From Himantopus leucocephalus (taxonomy: Eukaryota > Chordata > Aves > Charadriiformes > Recurvirostridae): a stretch of DNA of 64,000 bases. The first letter of the stretch is position 1. Each line of letters begins with the position of its first letter. The stretch spans positions 209,210,029 to 209,274,028 of the forward strand of contig RSEF01000001.1 of NCBI GenBank assembly GCA_003993805.1, written 5' to 3'. The position numbers and the translations under genes are program-made. This document shows positions 40,101 to 55,100 of this stretch, in pieces. Under the pieces are notes generated by a model. That model was not told where the DNA came from. It saw nothing but the letters and a program-made list of their open reading frames with translations, and made no database searches.

Positions 40101-43100
40101 AAGGCAATGCTACATCGCTGAACAGAACTGGGTGCCACCACTGTGGGACATGATTCAGCGAGCCCTCGCACACACAAGTGCCATCAATAAGCACTTGAGA
40201 CAGAACCTCAGCTCTCACATTTAATTATAAGCAAATCATAGAATCTAGTTTTAGAAATGAGCTCTTTCAGGCTTCAACTCAGAAGAAGTATTTAAACACC
40301 TGATTAAATCCATCTCTATTCTCAACAGCATTTAAGCAGACTGTAGTTGCAATGACACTTAGGACAACCAAGTGCCATCTCAAATATGGATGGGTTCCTA
40401 AATTAAGGCCACAATCACCACTAGTGTAGAGGGACGAAATCATAATTTGCAAAATATATCTTTGTAGAAGCTTATGAATTTGTGTGAACACCAAGGATTC
40501 AGACTTGTAAGAACCATTTTGAAAGCGATTTTAAAGTTTCAAAAGCTGCAAGGATTTTCACACATTTTTCTATGAGTTCAAACTGCATGTAAAAAATAAA
40601 AAAGATTTGATGGATATGATTTTGAGTCTCTACTTGTATGATATCTAGTTATAGTGAATAATATTTTCACTGATGTAGGATACCACTAAAATGTATACCA
40701 GAATTCACATAAGCTTGGAGACTGAAAGTCTTTGCTTTATATTTATGCCTGATTCTGGAACAGATTTCAGAGAAATAAAATCAGGAATTTAACAACTTTT
40801 TCTCAGCACTCAGTTCTGACTGTTTTCTGCTCCACTGTGGACTTCTGTAGGCCCTGAAAGGACAATATTATGAAGTTTCTTTTTGATGCTAAAGAAAAAA
40901 AAGTCTAATCATCTATGTAAACTGCCTAAGCAGTCTTGCAGGCTCTTAAAATATCCAACACATTTCAATTAGATGAATATATGCAAACCACTCTCTACAG
41001 AATATGTTCAGACCATCAAACTTTAGAGCCTAATTAAGGTGCTCTCTATTGCACTCAAGTGAGATATGTAAAATAGCCCAACACAGTTACGAGAACTATT
41101 CCACGCTCATCCCAGTACTCTTTAACCCACATAACGTGATGAGGTACCAAGAAACCTCAACAATTCAAAGAAACAAAACAAAGAAGTATTTTTCAGTGTG
41201 ACAGTAGCAGTCAAAAAATGGTATTCTCATCTCACTAAATGCATGACATCGGCTTGAGGTAAAGACTTCCCCTCACTTGCATTGAGCACGAAAGCCCCAG
41301 CCACCAGCACCGCTTGGTTCTTCGCTCGTGCCCTGGTCCAGCGAACTCCATCCTGGACATACGGACTATAAATGGGGCTCATCTGAACCACTCGGGATGT
41401 GAGTCAAGAGCTATCACACTCCCATTTCGGGCCACGAATTGGTGCTTGGCCTCCTTTTTATGTACGATACAAATATAGGCCAAAAGTCTCCCCAGTTAAC
41501 ATTTCTGGTACTGATTTGCTATTGTACCTTCTACTTATGGTGGGTCTATGCTGCTGATTCAGCACACCTACAGCTGCATAAAACCAGGGAAGACAGAAAC
41601 GACAAATTATGCCCTACATGCTTTACAAGTGGGGCATCCAGAAAAGCAAAAAGCCTCAGCCTCAGTTACAAGATTTTTAAATCCAGAGATGTCACTTAAG
41701 GACACAGTGGAAAAATTTATTCTGGTTTTCCATTAGTTTATATACTTGAGCCAAATCCATTGTTATTCTACCACAGTTTATTAGATTCACAGTTACTTTT
41801 CACTTCAGTTGCTGTTTTTAGACTGTAATTATTCTCATGTCTCAAGAGTAAAATATTTTATTTATTTTATTTTATTTCTATTCTAGAGTAAATTGGTGCT
41901 TAAGTTCACTTTTCCACATTTTGATAAGAATCTATTTTTTTTCTCAGCTGGTGCTTAGCCTCTAACAGAATTGCTTCTTCATCAATACACAGGATATTTA
42001 GGAAAAGTGAAAGCTGTACATATAAAACTTTGACATAAAAGTGGAACAATTAACCACTCCTACGTAACTAATGTCTTATCTAGACTGATTATTATATAGA
42101 CAGCAATGGCAATTATGGCAATTCAGGAGTATAAACATTAATAGAAAGTTTGAATTGCTTAGTCTCATTTAATTCAAATCATGGTATTATTGGTAAATAT
42201 GAAAAAAAAAAATCCTACAATTTGTGACGGAGTGATGGTCATACCTTCTGTGAAAACTCCATTTGCAAACTAATCCCCATGATTTAAGAGTCACCATGAC
42301 AAAAGTAATCCCATCAAAATAAATTTTAACCACTTTTGGCACAAATCCCAAAGTGTCATTGGTATCAAATTGCTGGGTTTACTGTTATTTGCCTCAAAGA
42401 CTAATCATAATTATTTCTACCAACATACTGAAAAGCCCTGGAATCCTCCTGTTAAACTAGAAGACTTCATGATTTGATTATTTTTTTTTAACAGAAAAGA
42501 ATTAGCCACACAGACTCTTCAAAGCTGAAGTTGTGCATGCAATTTCAGGGCATGATGCTGCAATCTCAGGTAAGTTGAAAAAGAGGAAAAAAGAAGCATA
42601 AAAAAGCACCATTAAAGTGATCTCAGTTCAGTCTCCCAGATTAAAATATATGTGAAAGAGAAGTATAATTTCAGAGAGTAATAAATTAAATAGCAAAAAA
42701 AGCTATTAATTATTTGACTTTCAAATATTCCACATATACCTTATAAAAGTCACATTTTTATTGCAGTAATATAATTCTGTTGTTGCAACCAATAAACATG
42801 AGCTGTACTTGAAGTACACAAAGCTGGACATGTAGAACATTGCCTTGTTAAAATATTTAACTCTTATTAAGGTTATATTAATCCTACTCAAGAATTTATA
42901 TTCACAACAAACATGACTACAATAAATCACCACAATTTCGTGTTAACAAAAACCAGCATGTCTTGAAGAGAACCAGTTTGTTATCATGATCTCTATGCAA
43001 ATGTGAAACTGGGTAGTGCTTACATCTTGCAAATGAGATTCTTTCTTCTTTGCTGATAAATTTAAGTGCTTCTCTAGGATGGAATAATATTTTTCACTTT

Positions 43101-46100
43101 CCTTGTCAAACTTCTTCTTCCCATCCTGAAAAATAAAACATTGGCAAGTCAAGTAGTTGACTAAGTATCACAGCTAACTTAAACTAAAAGAAAAAATAGG
43201 TGCCAAAATATGTCTGGTTCTAAAGCCATTTTTGTTGTTTCCAATGTTTTTAGGGTTTAATTCTGATTTGGGCCTGAAGATACTCCGAGGACTGACTCAA
43301 TTATTAAATGCAGTATTAAGCAGGACTTTTTCCATAGATAATAAACCTATACAACAGACTCACATAGTTTCCTGTAATAAATATACATGAGCTTTTATGT
43401 AGGTGGTATCTTGCTAAGCAGACATTTAATGCAAAATAATATTCCCCACAATTCATAGATGTACCTACCTGTCACACTGTCTTTGCTGAATAAAAACATT
43501 GTGGAAGAAGTAGGTGAGTATAACGAATTTGATGATGATACAGGCCTATCCTTTGCATTTAAGACTAATATGCTTATTTTCCACCCACACTCTTAAATTA
43601 TGAGGATGATGGAAAAGCATATATGTGGTTACAAAAGGAAATTGTTCCAAAAGTCTGTTTTCAATAATATTTTGATGTGTCTGAATATTTAAGCTTGTCT
43701 CATTTAAGAGTTATCCTGCCTTTTTCCTTTCCCATTCCTCTTAAGTTTTTCCCATCGTGTGCAGACAATCCTCACATTTCTACTGTAAGACTACTTTAAT
43801 ACATGATAATACAAAAGAAAGCCATTGCTATGAGTAAATTAAGAAACACCTTATTTTCTGCAATCTAATTTACCTCAATTTTTTTTAAATCGACTAGTCT
43901 GAAATTTAAGAAAAAGACAGCTTTGTGAAAAGCTTTTTCATCTTTCAAGAAGTGCCAAATTTCAGGAAGTAGGAGAAGGTATTAAACTAAATATCCCATC
44001 AGAGTATTATTAATGATAAAAATATAATCTTTAATTACAAAATTATATGTCCCCTAATTAAGAGCAACTCTCTGCCTGTGACTTTTACGATCTTAGGTAA
44101 GTCCTAATGATTCTTTCTAATGATTAACAAGTTGAATATTTTAAGAAAACAAAGAAAACTCAAGATGACCAGTCCCACTTACACATGCGCAAAAGCTATT
44201 AATGGTGGAAAAACTAATCAGTGGACATAATACAGTAACATCAGGTCATCTTCAGAACTGTAGCGATTCTTTTCCTGACCCCCTTCTCCCTAGAAATTGT
44301 TCTACACAAACCCAAATAAGTAGCCTGCATTGTAGCACCACCCTCTTTTTCTTTGTCATATCATGGGAAATTCAGGTCAGTCAGAGAAATAAGAAATAGA
44401 AGGAAGAATTTAATGCCATGAATGAAAACTTATCAACCAGCTGTAACAACAAACTACTTACTGATTAGCTCCAGTGACTAAAGTTCACAATGGTAATTAT
44501 ACTAGATTATAAACCACATCATATACTTTCTATCCTGCAAAAAGTTCAAATATATTTAGTAGGAAAGATATGCACAATTTAGTGTTCTCGTTACCTCACA
44601 ATAGAAATATCTTCAAAAGACATCGTAAGGAAAAGGCGGCACTTGACCCAACAAAATATTAATTAACAATACAGAAAAATTCCCACTGCCTTCTTAATTG
44701 CAGCTATGCAGATATGAGAAACAAAAGGTAAAAAGGAAAAAAAAAATAATAAAAGCTTGTATTTTGCCTAGCAGGAGAAAAGAAGCTATATGAATTATCT
44801 TCCAAAATCTTTCACAAACACATTCTTAAATGAAAGACAGAACGCAGGACTCGCCAAATGACTGATTAGCCAAGAAATAAACTTTTGTGGGACTAAAATC
44901 ACAGGTCAGTTCTACAGCCAGTTTTACTGGGAAATACTCAAGTGCCAGGACTTTATGATCAAGCAAGAGCAAGCTGAGTATCTCAACATCTCCTTCGGTC
45001 ACAAACAGAAATTCAGTTCAGTTGATCACACACCACAGGCACCTTTTGAGTAAAAGGTGCAATTAGTTCCACGCTGTCTTATCTTCTGAGACAATGACGT
45101 TAAGGTGCTGGAGTAAAAAAATGAACTGGTTTATTTTAAAATCCAAGTGACACAGGTGGCAAAATCACCATCTTGAGGAAATCCCCAAGTCAAGGGCAAA
45201 CTCAACTGATTGAATGAAAAAAGCAAAGAGAATTACTTTTAAATTCTTTTTTCCGTGTGACAAAGTTGGGAGAGGAGCCTGCCTGATTGTAATATCGAAG
45301 GCTTTAGTGACAAGCTGCTGGAGTTCAGGGGTGGTTACCCTGTCCAGAAGATCATCTGCTTCAGAACGTAAGTTGCTGTGGCCTTTGACAATAAAGCCTG
45401 AGCGCAGATGACTTTGCTGCACATTTGGGCAGTTGCACTTGCCTTTACTGCCTCAGAGGCCAGACCTAAGGAATGAGATGTGGAGCCACGGGAAAAGCTC
45501 CTGCAAGATTACCTGTGTCGGACTGGGAATCACCCAGGCCAGCCGGGTCAGCACCAACTCCTTCCCTAATAGATTTACGATACGAGCAGTAGGTATTCCT
45601 TTTGCCACGTGAACTATTTGTCTCAGAATCCATCTGATATTCAGGTAATGGATAATCTGAAGTCTGGTCAGGCACTTGAGCTCACATTGACATTAATGTA
45701 ACCTTTACTAACAAGAGCCGGAAAAGAGTCTGAAGTCTAAGCTGCTCGGTGAGAGTCAAAGAGAGAGGTGTGAAAATGGGACTTGGCCGTCTGAAATAGC
45801 TTCCCTTTTATCACACAGCACGTTAAATGCACGTCAATGACAAGAAGGATCCATTCACACATCTAATGCGGTTCCCAGTGCACCAAATCCACCAAATCCA
45901 GCCACTTATATTTTGTGCTAACATCGACAACAAAACCCGTCAATTACGTATCACACCATCTATTCTCGTTATATGTAAAAAGGAAACCACAGAAAGTAAA
46001 CGATCACATCTAAAAAGATACAACTCCCCTAAGGACAAGAAAATAAACCTTCAAATAAACTAATTGTGGTTGCAAGGCATCTTGTATCTCACGTGAAGCT

Positions 46101-49100
46101 TTACAAAGATCTGTGTGGCACCATCCATGAGGACACTCAGAATTTGAAGGCTCCCTTGGTCTTCTGCCAGCACTGCCAGCCCCCTCCCAGGCTGTACCTC
46201 TCTGCTGTAAGTGATCCGCTCAACCACTACCCTCACAGTTTTTACACCAGTTAAGTTAAAGAGAGCGCTAACAATTTGGACCTTCCTTGATATCAGAACA
46301 ACTTCTAGCCCAAGCGCAGTGTTTTGAGGGACAGCACATCTTATTAACAACTTCTTTTTTTTTTTCCAGATTTTAACGCAACAAAATTTCTCCCTTCAAA
46401 GATAGAAGTGGACAAAGGAAGGAGACTAAACAGAAGTAGACTGAGAATAAAGATCACTTGGCAATTTTAACTGCATTAATGTCTTTACTCGGTGATACTT
46501 CTGGGAATAAGGCTGCAGTGCCAGCAGGACAGTGTTTCTGGCACGGTAGTGATCGCTCAGACATATTTCTGGGAAAAGTCTAAAAAAATACTGGCCCCAA
46601 CAGGTGGGTGAGTTCCCTTCACTTTAAATATCCTCTGCTATGCCAGTAAAAACCACATATTTGAATGCCTCTGATAACTGTTTACTTTGTAAAAATTAAC
46701 AAAAAAAGATACACTCAGACGCAGGTGATTCATTTTCTGGAAGAGGAGAAACATTTCAGCTTATGCCAAGATAACTCTCACCTCGCACACGCAGTCAGTG
46801 ACTCATAGCACACAGGCACATCCTAAGTGCAGTCACAGACTTATCTCATTCCAGCTTTAGCTTTTCCTTCTGCAACCCTCAAAACACTCTCTTATACACA
46901 GCTGCTGCCCAAATTAATCATCTGAATCCTGGTCCCAGCAATCTGTGCCCATGAGACTGAGAATTCTGCTTTTCCACAAGCCAGGAGGGTTTACAAAGAA
47001 AGTTTCCATGCCAAACTATCTCCTCAAAGCTTAGGAGACAGAGGATTGCTTCTGCCTCTAGATTCCATGTTGGATCAAACTCCAAGGAGAATAGAGATGT
47101 GGTTGGATAAGAAAGCTCATGCTGTACTGTTACCAGAACAGCCAGCACCAGACATGACACAAAGCACAAGGTACGTGGATGATGCTATTCCTGACCTCTA
47201 CACTACGTCTCTTATTCCCTTCAGCCTCCAGCTACCTTTCTTCCTTGCACATCCTTCCTCCAAGTAATCCTCATCCTTTCTCTTTGCCCTGGAAACTTAT
47301 CAATCACTTCTGTCAAAATGTCAGCTAGGACATATAAAAAAAACCCACGTGAGATAATTAAGAGGGTGCAATAAAAAAATCTAAACACAGAAAAAGAGAA
47401 ATTACAGAATACTAATTCTTTACATATTTTACACCTTTTGTACAGACCAAGTTCTGCAGACTCTAAATGCACTGTAAATGTCTCCCTACAGTTGTTTAAG
47501 TATTCTCAGGTGCATCAGGTCACTAAGCCTTGAATCAGATTTACAGTTTTAAATGCTTCAAATTTCCAACAAACCCATTAGGAAAGCCCTTAACCAAACA
47601 GTCAGCTTCTAACTTCCAGTACCATCTTGACAGAGTCAAGTCATGTAATACCAGATCCAGGTTTAAAGCCTGGTTTTGTTCTCTCTTAGTTTTCCTCTAT
47701 AGTTTTATTTCAAAACTGATGAGACAATCTCCAAAAAAAGAAAATTATCTTTTCAGAAATAAATTTTGCTCAAGGTACCACTAATTACAGATGTGCCAGT
47801 TAGAAGTTTAACCCGAAAGATGGTCTCCTACCCCTCTTGTTTTACAGATACCTATGGATGTGAAAAGATCAGATATCAATTATTAAAAAGGTGACTGAAT
47901 TGAGTCAGATAGTTTTTTTCCTGTTCAGAGAGATTTTGATTCCATGCTGTAACTAATCATATGCATGCAATGAATCCCTGCAATGATTCCTACAAATTTT
48001 AATCACAAGCTGTGTTTTTGGATGTAAAGCAGAAAGGGTTATTATACTTTAACGCTGACTCCTCTTTTCTGGTGGCAACATCAAGAAATCATATATTTTT
48101 TTTAATGGTCTAAGTTTGCCACTACCTTGTGTGCAGTATTTTATGTCAAAATTGTTATATGTATCTTCAGAATTATTATATAAACTATTCCTCTATTTCT
48201 CATAAAGAGACTTTACCATCCTTCTAATTTCTTTCCATCTTTTCTAGTTGCAATGACTTTTGGTGCTATAATTATTTATTAGCATATCTTAGTTAAATCT
48301 TACATCTGTGCCTAAATAAAGCATTTTTACTCTCTGTTTGTCCCATAATTCATACGTAAACTTCAAAATGCTAATCTTTAAAACAAAAAACCCTGCGCAT
48401 TTAGTTCAGATGCATTTTCAATAACAATATCCTTGCGCAACCATAAAATAAACATGTTTTGTAAGAGGTGATTTTAAAAGGATCAAGAAAGGAAATGAAA
48501 ATAGAAAACATTGCAAAGAAACTATTTGGTGAAAAAAATTCAATGAGAATCCCTTACTTAATTAGGAAACAAGTGAACATTGTGAAACGTGGCTGTGACA
48601 ATTTCTTTTTTTCCCCCACCCAAAATTAGTACATATTTTTCTCACGAACTCAAGCTGAGATGCAGAAACTGTAGAAACTGGCACAGAAATGCAATAGTAA
48701 GACTCAAATATAGATCAAGTCAGACACATTTGTCAGTGGAAGAAACTGAAGGCAATGGCAAACTCTGCTGAGATCAATAAAGTCATGTCCCTTTTCTTTC
48801 TCTTTGACAACAACTGCAAAAAATGTCGATATAACAACACACTGGAGATGGTTCATTGCTGGAATTTTAGACTTCAGATATATTTTTCAAAGCCACCTTT
48901 TTCATTCCCTTCCAAACAAAAATTCAAAATGTATTTCTACAAAGTCATTGGAATTGTGTTTGGAGTTGTAAATTTAGGGGATCATCTCTCACCAAGCAGG
49001 AGGACAAAGAAAAGTAGAACTGTAGACTAGAAAATAAACTAAATTTAGTATTGGAAAGACTGATTTTAGCTCAGATCCTATGGATTTCCTGGAAAATTGA

Positions 49101-52100
49101 GATCTCAAGAGTCTCACAACTTCTCTTCTGAGAAGAAAAGAAATAAATTCACCTTCCATTTTATTTTGCCTGAGGTTTTGCTTAGAATTCTCATGGAGGT
49201 GGTTGGTGGACTGGGGGGTGGTGTTTTTTGCTTGGTTTCAATAAATTTGAAATTATAATAGGCATCTGAGACCACAGACTTCATTTTGATAGATGTCTGA
49301 ATGGTGGCATTTCTTTTTGGTAGAGATTTTGATTTGTTATGTGAATGCTCACAGTTCAAGATAAAGCTGAAAGAAGTTTTCCAAAAGGAAAAGTAAAAAG
49401 AGTAAAACTCCTTCCCCCCTTGTCCGCCTCCCAATCAGAATTTAATGTATTGTGAGGCTACAGGGTTTCTCCAAATCTGTGAGAAAGCTGGGGGTATTGT
49501 TTATGTATTGTTAGCAAATAATATGAAGTGGAACAAAGTTCTATCATAGCTTATAAAGAAATGATTGCTGCTCCATATAAAATAGGGTTAATATAGTCAT
49601 AAATTATGACTTATGTTACTCATAACTGCTAGTGAAAACGCTTCCAAATTGAACCTGAATGCATCATGTAGAAAATTAAATGTCCTAACAACTATAAATC
49701 TTTAAATCAATTCTTTAGTAAAAAAGAACAACCATATGCAAACCATGAATATCCAGAAAACAATATGGTATAAGATACAAATAATGATAATAAAAAGAAC
49801 ATATTGCAACTATGAAGTACACCAAGGCAATCAACCAGGAATACAAGAGTATTTAGCAGCATTAAAGCTATGAAGACAGATAGTAAAATCTGGCAGTTTA
49901 AAAAATAACCTCAATTAAAATCAGGCAAGATATGCATAAAATTAAAACACACTTTAAACAACCCAAAACTAATTTAAGTTTAGGATGGAGTTCACATCTG
50001 TGTAAAATACTGAATAACCCTGCAAGAGATAATTTACTTTCAGGTTCATAAACTTCTGAAGAAACTTTTCTTTTCCCTCTGTAATGCCTTGACAGATCCA
50101 AATATCAGGTACTTTCAAAAGTGTTTCCTGGAAGAGGAGAATCCTACAGTCATTTCCTAATACTTTCCTATGTAATCCCATCAGATGTGAGCAGACAGAA
50201 GGTAGTTACAGTAGAGACCAAAAAATAGCAGAAGAGTTTCACTATTTCTATGAGATCTAAAATTCTGTTCAAACTAAGAAGCAGTTACTATTAAATGAAC
50301 AAATGTGTTTGTAGGATGTCATTTGTTTCTCTCCAAAAAGTTGTCTCTTGAAATGGAAAAAAGATTAAAAGTTCCCAGCACTGCTGTAAAAAGACACACA
50401 ACTTGCCAATACTGGCAGGTCGCAAAGCAGGACACATTAGACTCCTGTTATTCAGCTGCAGAGTTGTCTTGAGTTTATTTGGCATTTGCCGATTCCAGGA
50501 GTAGCTGCTAGATGTCTGGGAATCTGTTAAACCCCTGCCCAAACAGCAGGACTGGTAAGTCTACACACGTAATCTAGTTTTATTGTTTTTACTGTCTACT
50601 AAGTTTGAAGTATTTTTGCTGGAATATCTTAGGATATTAGCATGTTACTGCTTAAATAATATGAAGAATATCCCTAGAACAGCAGAAACTGACTTTTCAA
50701 ACTCTTCTCTGAAGCAGGTTTAGGATAGTTTTCTAAAGTTGAAAACATTTTATCATAACAGCAAGAGGGTCTCATGTTCCTCTACAAAAGCTTGTAACTT
50801 TGAATGATTTAAAAAAGAAAGTTCCCCTGCTCTTTAGGAATTCAGAAAAAAGAATTAACTCTGTATAGTTCATCAAAAGTCACATGGAATAAGTTGCTCA
50901 TGTCATAAGCAATGCAGGTATTTGTTAGAAATCAATATAGCTATATATGCTGAGTAGGAAGTAAATGACAAGAGAAGATAGAACCCAATCCTAAGTCATT
51001 GCTTACAAGATAAAAGGAAAGAAGTCACATTTGGGCCATGTTATTCTTCAAAAATAAAAGTCAATCAGCAATAACACGTTGTGATTTAGAATATTCAAAA
51101 TGCTGAAGTCACTGGGCTGGCAACACTATCCATGGATACCTGTTAACATTAAAGCTTACAAAATCAGACTGGAGAGGAGACCTTCTCTACATGAGTCGAA
51201 AGTAGCTGTATTGTTTTTCTCATTATCTAGTCCTAGTACAAGCTTACAGAGCTTCCTAAAGGTCATTAAAAAAACCCCAAAACAAACAATGCCTTTTATT
51301 GTTTCTGCTTCATTTCCATACGCACCAAATTCAGTTCAGTTCAGATGACAAAGCGGGGCAAAGAAAAAGAACAGGAGGTTTACAGGAAAAGACAAACATG
51401 ACACTATCGCATAGGTCTGGTGGGTTGTAGCTGACTCTTCGAAGCAAACAGTGCCACACACGGACTGCGTGGACAGAGGAATAGCAACATTTACAAAGGA
51501 TGATGCTGAACTGGACTGGTCTTCCTCATGGGGAACAGGCAGCTCCAATTTTCGCTTAATCTTCCATGTCAGCACCTGGACTAAGCAGGGACAAATCTCT
51601 CAGCTTCACCCATGTTTAGACAGCCAGAAGTTGGCCTTCCAAGTTCAGTAGTCATACCAACCTGTTATCCAATGCTGCGCCAACAGTGAAAAAAAGTTTG
51701 TTTTTCCTGATTCTCTAGTTCTCATGCTAAGGACAGCGAATTTAGACTTGGCTTTATAGTGCACAGAAATACTCAAGATAGGGTATCCAGCTATGTGGAG
51801 TGTAAGCACAGTGCAGGGCTGCTACAGGCACGACAGCTTCTGTTAGCATGGTCTTTGCACTTGACGGTAAGGCTCGCTTTCATTGTAACAGTCAGAGCGG
51901 TGAACTTCTCAACTACAAAAAGAACATCCAGTTTTTAAAACTGTATTATGCTGGCCAACAACTTCCCTTGGTCTCCACCAGTGCCCCTTCCTGCCATCGC
52001 TGCTTCTCTTTTTCCATTCCTCTGTCTCCCTGAGTAGCCAGCACCCATTCCCTGAGCAGCTGCCTAGTTGGCATCCCACACCTGATGTTGCTGCTCTCCT

Positions 52101-55100
52101 CACCCGTGTTTCTCCCATCACCACTGGCTTTCTTTCCTCCCCATGGAGGCACACTGCCGTTTCAGGTTCTCCATGCCCCCTTTCCTATGCTAGATTCCCT
52201 TACAAATGAAGTGTATTTCAGTGACGTCCTGGTACACCAGTAAATTAAAATATGTATGAAGAAGCCATTTCATCTACACAGGTAGTAATTATCTTCTTTC
52301 CTTTGTGCACTTAAAGCAAAGAAAATGCAAAAAAGCTGCAAAGAACAAATGTCATTCAAATAAAGCAATTCTGATAGACTAGCTTATAACATCACATACT
52401 TACTGCTTTATTTTAAAAGCAGAAGATAAAAATATCTCTTAAGTAGTAATTTCTTTTTAGAAACACTCTTTGGGAATCTCTCTCCCATCTATGCCAACCA
52501 ATCAGCCGACATCCCCGATTTCAGCGAGCCAGCAGCACGCTCAGCGCAGCTCAAGGTCCCACGCCACTTCCCACGTCATCGCAACGGCACAGCGACGCTG
52601 ACCTGAGGAACAACTTGAGGAGTGTTGTGAGAAAGTTTTTAGATTAATACATACAACTGGAATCTGTGCTGTTTACAGATAGAAAAAAAAAAAAAGAAAT
52701 GGTCTGGGGTTAATGTCAGAAGGGATTTTGTTTTGTTTTGAAAGCATCTATTTTCAGAGTCCCTCTTACAACACTGATAAAGGAACACAAACTATCACTT
52801 TGGGGTGAAGAGTCATGCCTCCCCAGTGGCGCTGTTACGCTCAACCAGTGCTCTCAGTTTACTTCTTGAGAGGGATGATCTTCTCATCAAAACAACCATC
52901 TGAGACCCCCCCTTCTTGGCAAGCTCCACAGGAACAACTGGTTCAGTGGTGGCTACCGTAGCCTGAAAGATCCTAAAATAGTAAAGCTGGTTNCCACAGG
53001 AACAACTGGTTCAGTGGTGGCTACCGTAGCCTGAAAGATCCTAAAATAGTGAAGCTGGTTCATTTGGGGGAAAGATGGAGCTCTTGGTGCCCCTGTATCT
53101 ACACGAAGACATATTAAAATTTCAAGTAATGATGTCCATCTTTAGTTACAGTACAGAATTGATACCTTCCAGCTACTATCGCCTGCTACACTTTGGAATT
53201 GAGCTATTTTATACTTGCTTTGCCAAAAGCAAAATTGCTACAACGGTAAGAGAGTGCAAGTTTGTATATTCTCAGGCCCCTGCAGAACCTGCTGCATAGA
53301 CAGAACAAGATACTGGACACAGAGAAACCTATGGCGATACAGCCAAGTGTCCCAATCAAATGATTTTCTGTTTAGAATGGAAAATGCAACTCTGCCATAG
53401 GTGTGGAATAAAGACCCATACACTCAACATCATCTGAGTAATGCCCAAGCTCAATAGACCTATTTTTATGCTGTTATCTTAAATACACCACAGAAGAAAG
53501 GGAAGCAATGGAAAAAGAGACCTTCATTTTCCCCAAGTCTGCTGAAGAAAAACCCAACACGTAACAGAATAAGATTAACAGATTAATTTATATCCATGTA
53601 AAAAGCCTCAGGAGTTAAGTGTTAGCTGTGGTACTATGCAACATCCATGAGCACAACTCTGAAGTAATCCCTGTAGGGTAAGAGAATGCAGCTGCCTTTC
53701 TGAAAATACAATGAATTCGGTTTCATAAAGGATGCCAAAATTCAGGATGGAGTCTTTTGAGCATGGGGGGGCGAGAAAGTAGGTGCCTTTGACTAGCTGA
53801 ATGAAGACCGAGACCTTGTGCAGGGAGTAAGAGTTCTAAACTCTGCTTCCACCAAGTTGGCAATTGGCCACTTCCTATGTTTCTCTTAAATCCTCCTAGA
53901 GATTCTTGAAGAGTCCTATAAACAACCTTGAGATCTCTTCTTCAGGTGCAGAACGTAATCCTCTCCACGCTGCAGCCAAGATAATAGATAAACAAAGCTA
54001 CTGTAGCCTGCTGAGAAAAGCTTTTTTTTTAATTTAAAAAAAAAAAAAAAGGGAGTATTTGCCAAATCCTCTGTGCCATGACATACTCAATAAGAGGTTC
54101 AGTTCTCCTGTAAACTGGAAATAAGGTTTGGAGACAAATGTCCTTGCTCCTACTTCTAATCACAGCTCCGGAGTGCAGCAGGATTCAAGCAGCTGTGCGG
54201 GGTCAGGATGCAACCTTCCTGAATCTTTCCCGTGACCCAGATTACAGTGGGCTGATTTAAATTAGCAAGAAAAAAGACGTAATTTAATGAGAAAATGTGC
54301 ATGTTTTCTTGCATTTTTATGTTCTTTTGTTATTTTCCAATAGAAGGGCTGATACTTTCTACCTAAGTTTTTATTTTTTTGTTTTACTAAACGTAGATTT
54401 TTTAAAAATAAATGGTTCCTTTTGCCACTGCATACTACCTTAAGCAATTCCACCAATTAACACATTTATTCTAAGCCTTAATTCTTAAATGTTATGGCAA
54501 CACGGTAAATTACATTTCCCATTTACTATAGGGGACTAATTTATTTACTCTTAATTTATATGTTTTCTTTTTGATGCAAATTAGAATTTTATTAAAATGC
54601 AGAAAAAAATCACAGCTTCAGAAACTGGTTCTAGTCAGTCAGCCAGTTAATCATACCAACTTTTAACAGAAAAAATAAATTTAACAGAATTTATTAAAAC
54701 AGACTTTGCACATACTATTAACTGTTTTACTAACAAACACCTGCAGTTAATGGATTGAACCGACAGTTTTTCATCACTGTGTCCATAATCTTTTAGTTAT
54801 GAGATTTGAGTTTTTACTCTTGTTTTTTTAAGGAATAAACTAGAAGTGAAACAAGTTTTTAGGATTGTTCTCTTTTTTTTTTTTTTCTGTTAACTTCCTA
54901 AAAGTTTCTCACTTTTGAATGAAACAGTTACTGAACTGAAGTAAACTGCAATGAGAAAATAATTTTGCTGCATGTGCAGAATGACAAGCACTGTCCCAAG
55001 TAGATTAGTCGCTTCAAAAAACCTCTGGGACCAGGTGCTCAGCCAGAGATATCTCCCAGATTAATGGTTTGGCTTTCCGCAGAAGAAAATCAGACTGCCT

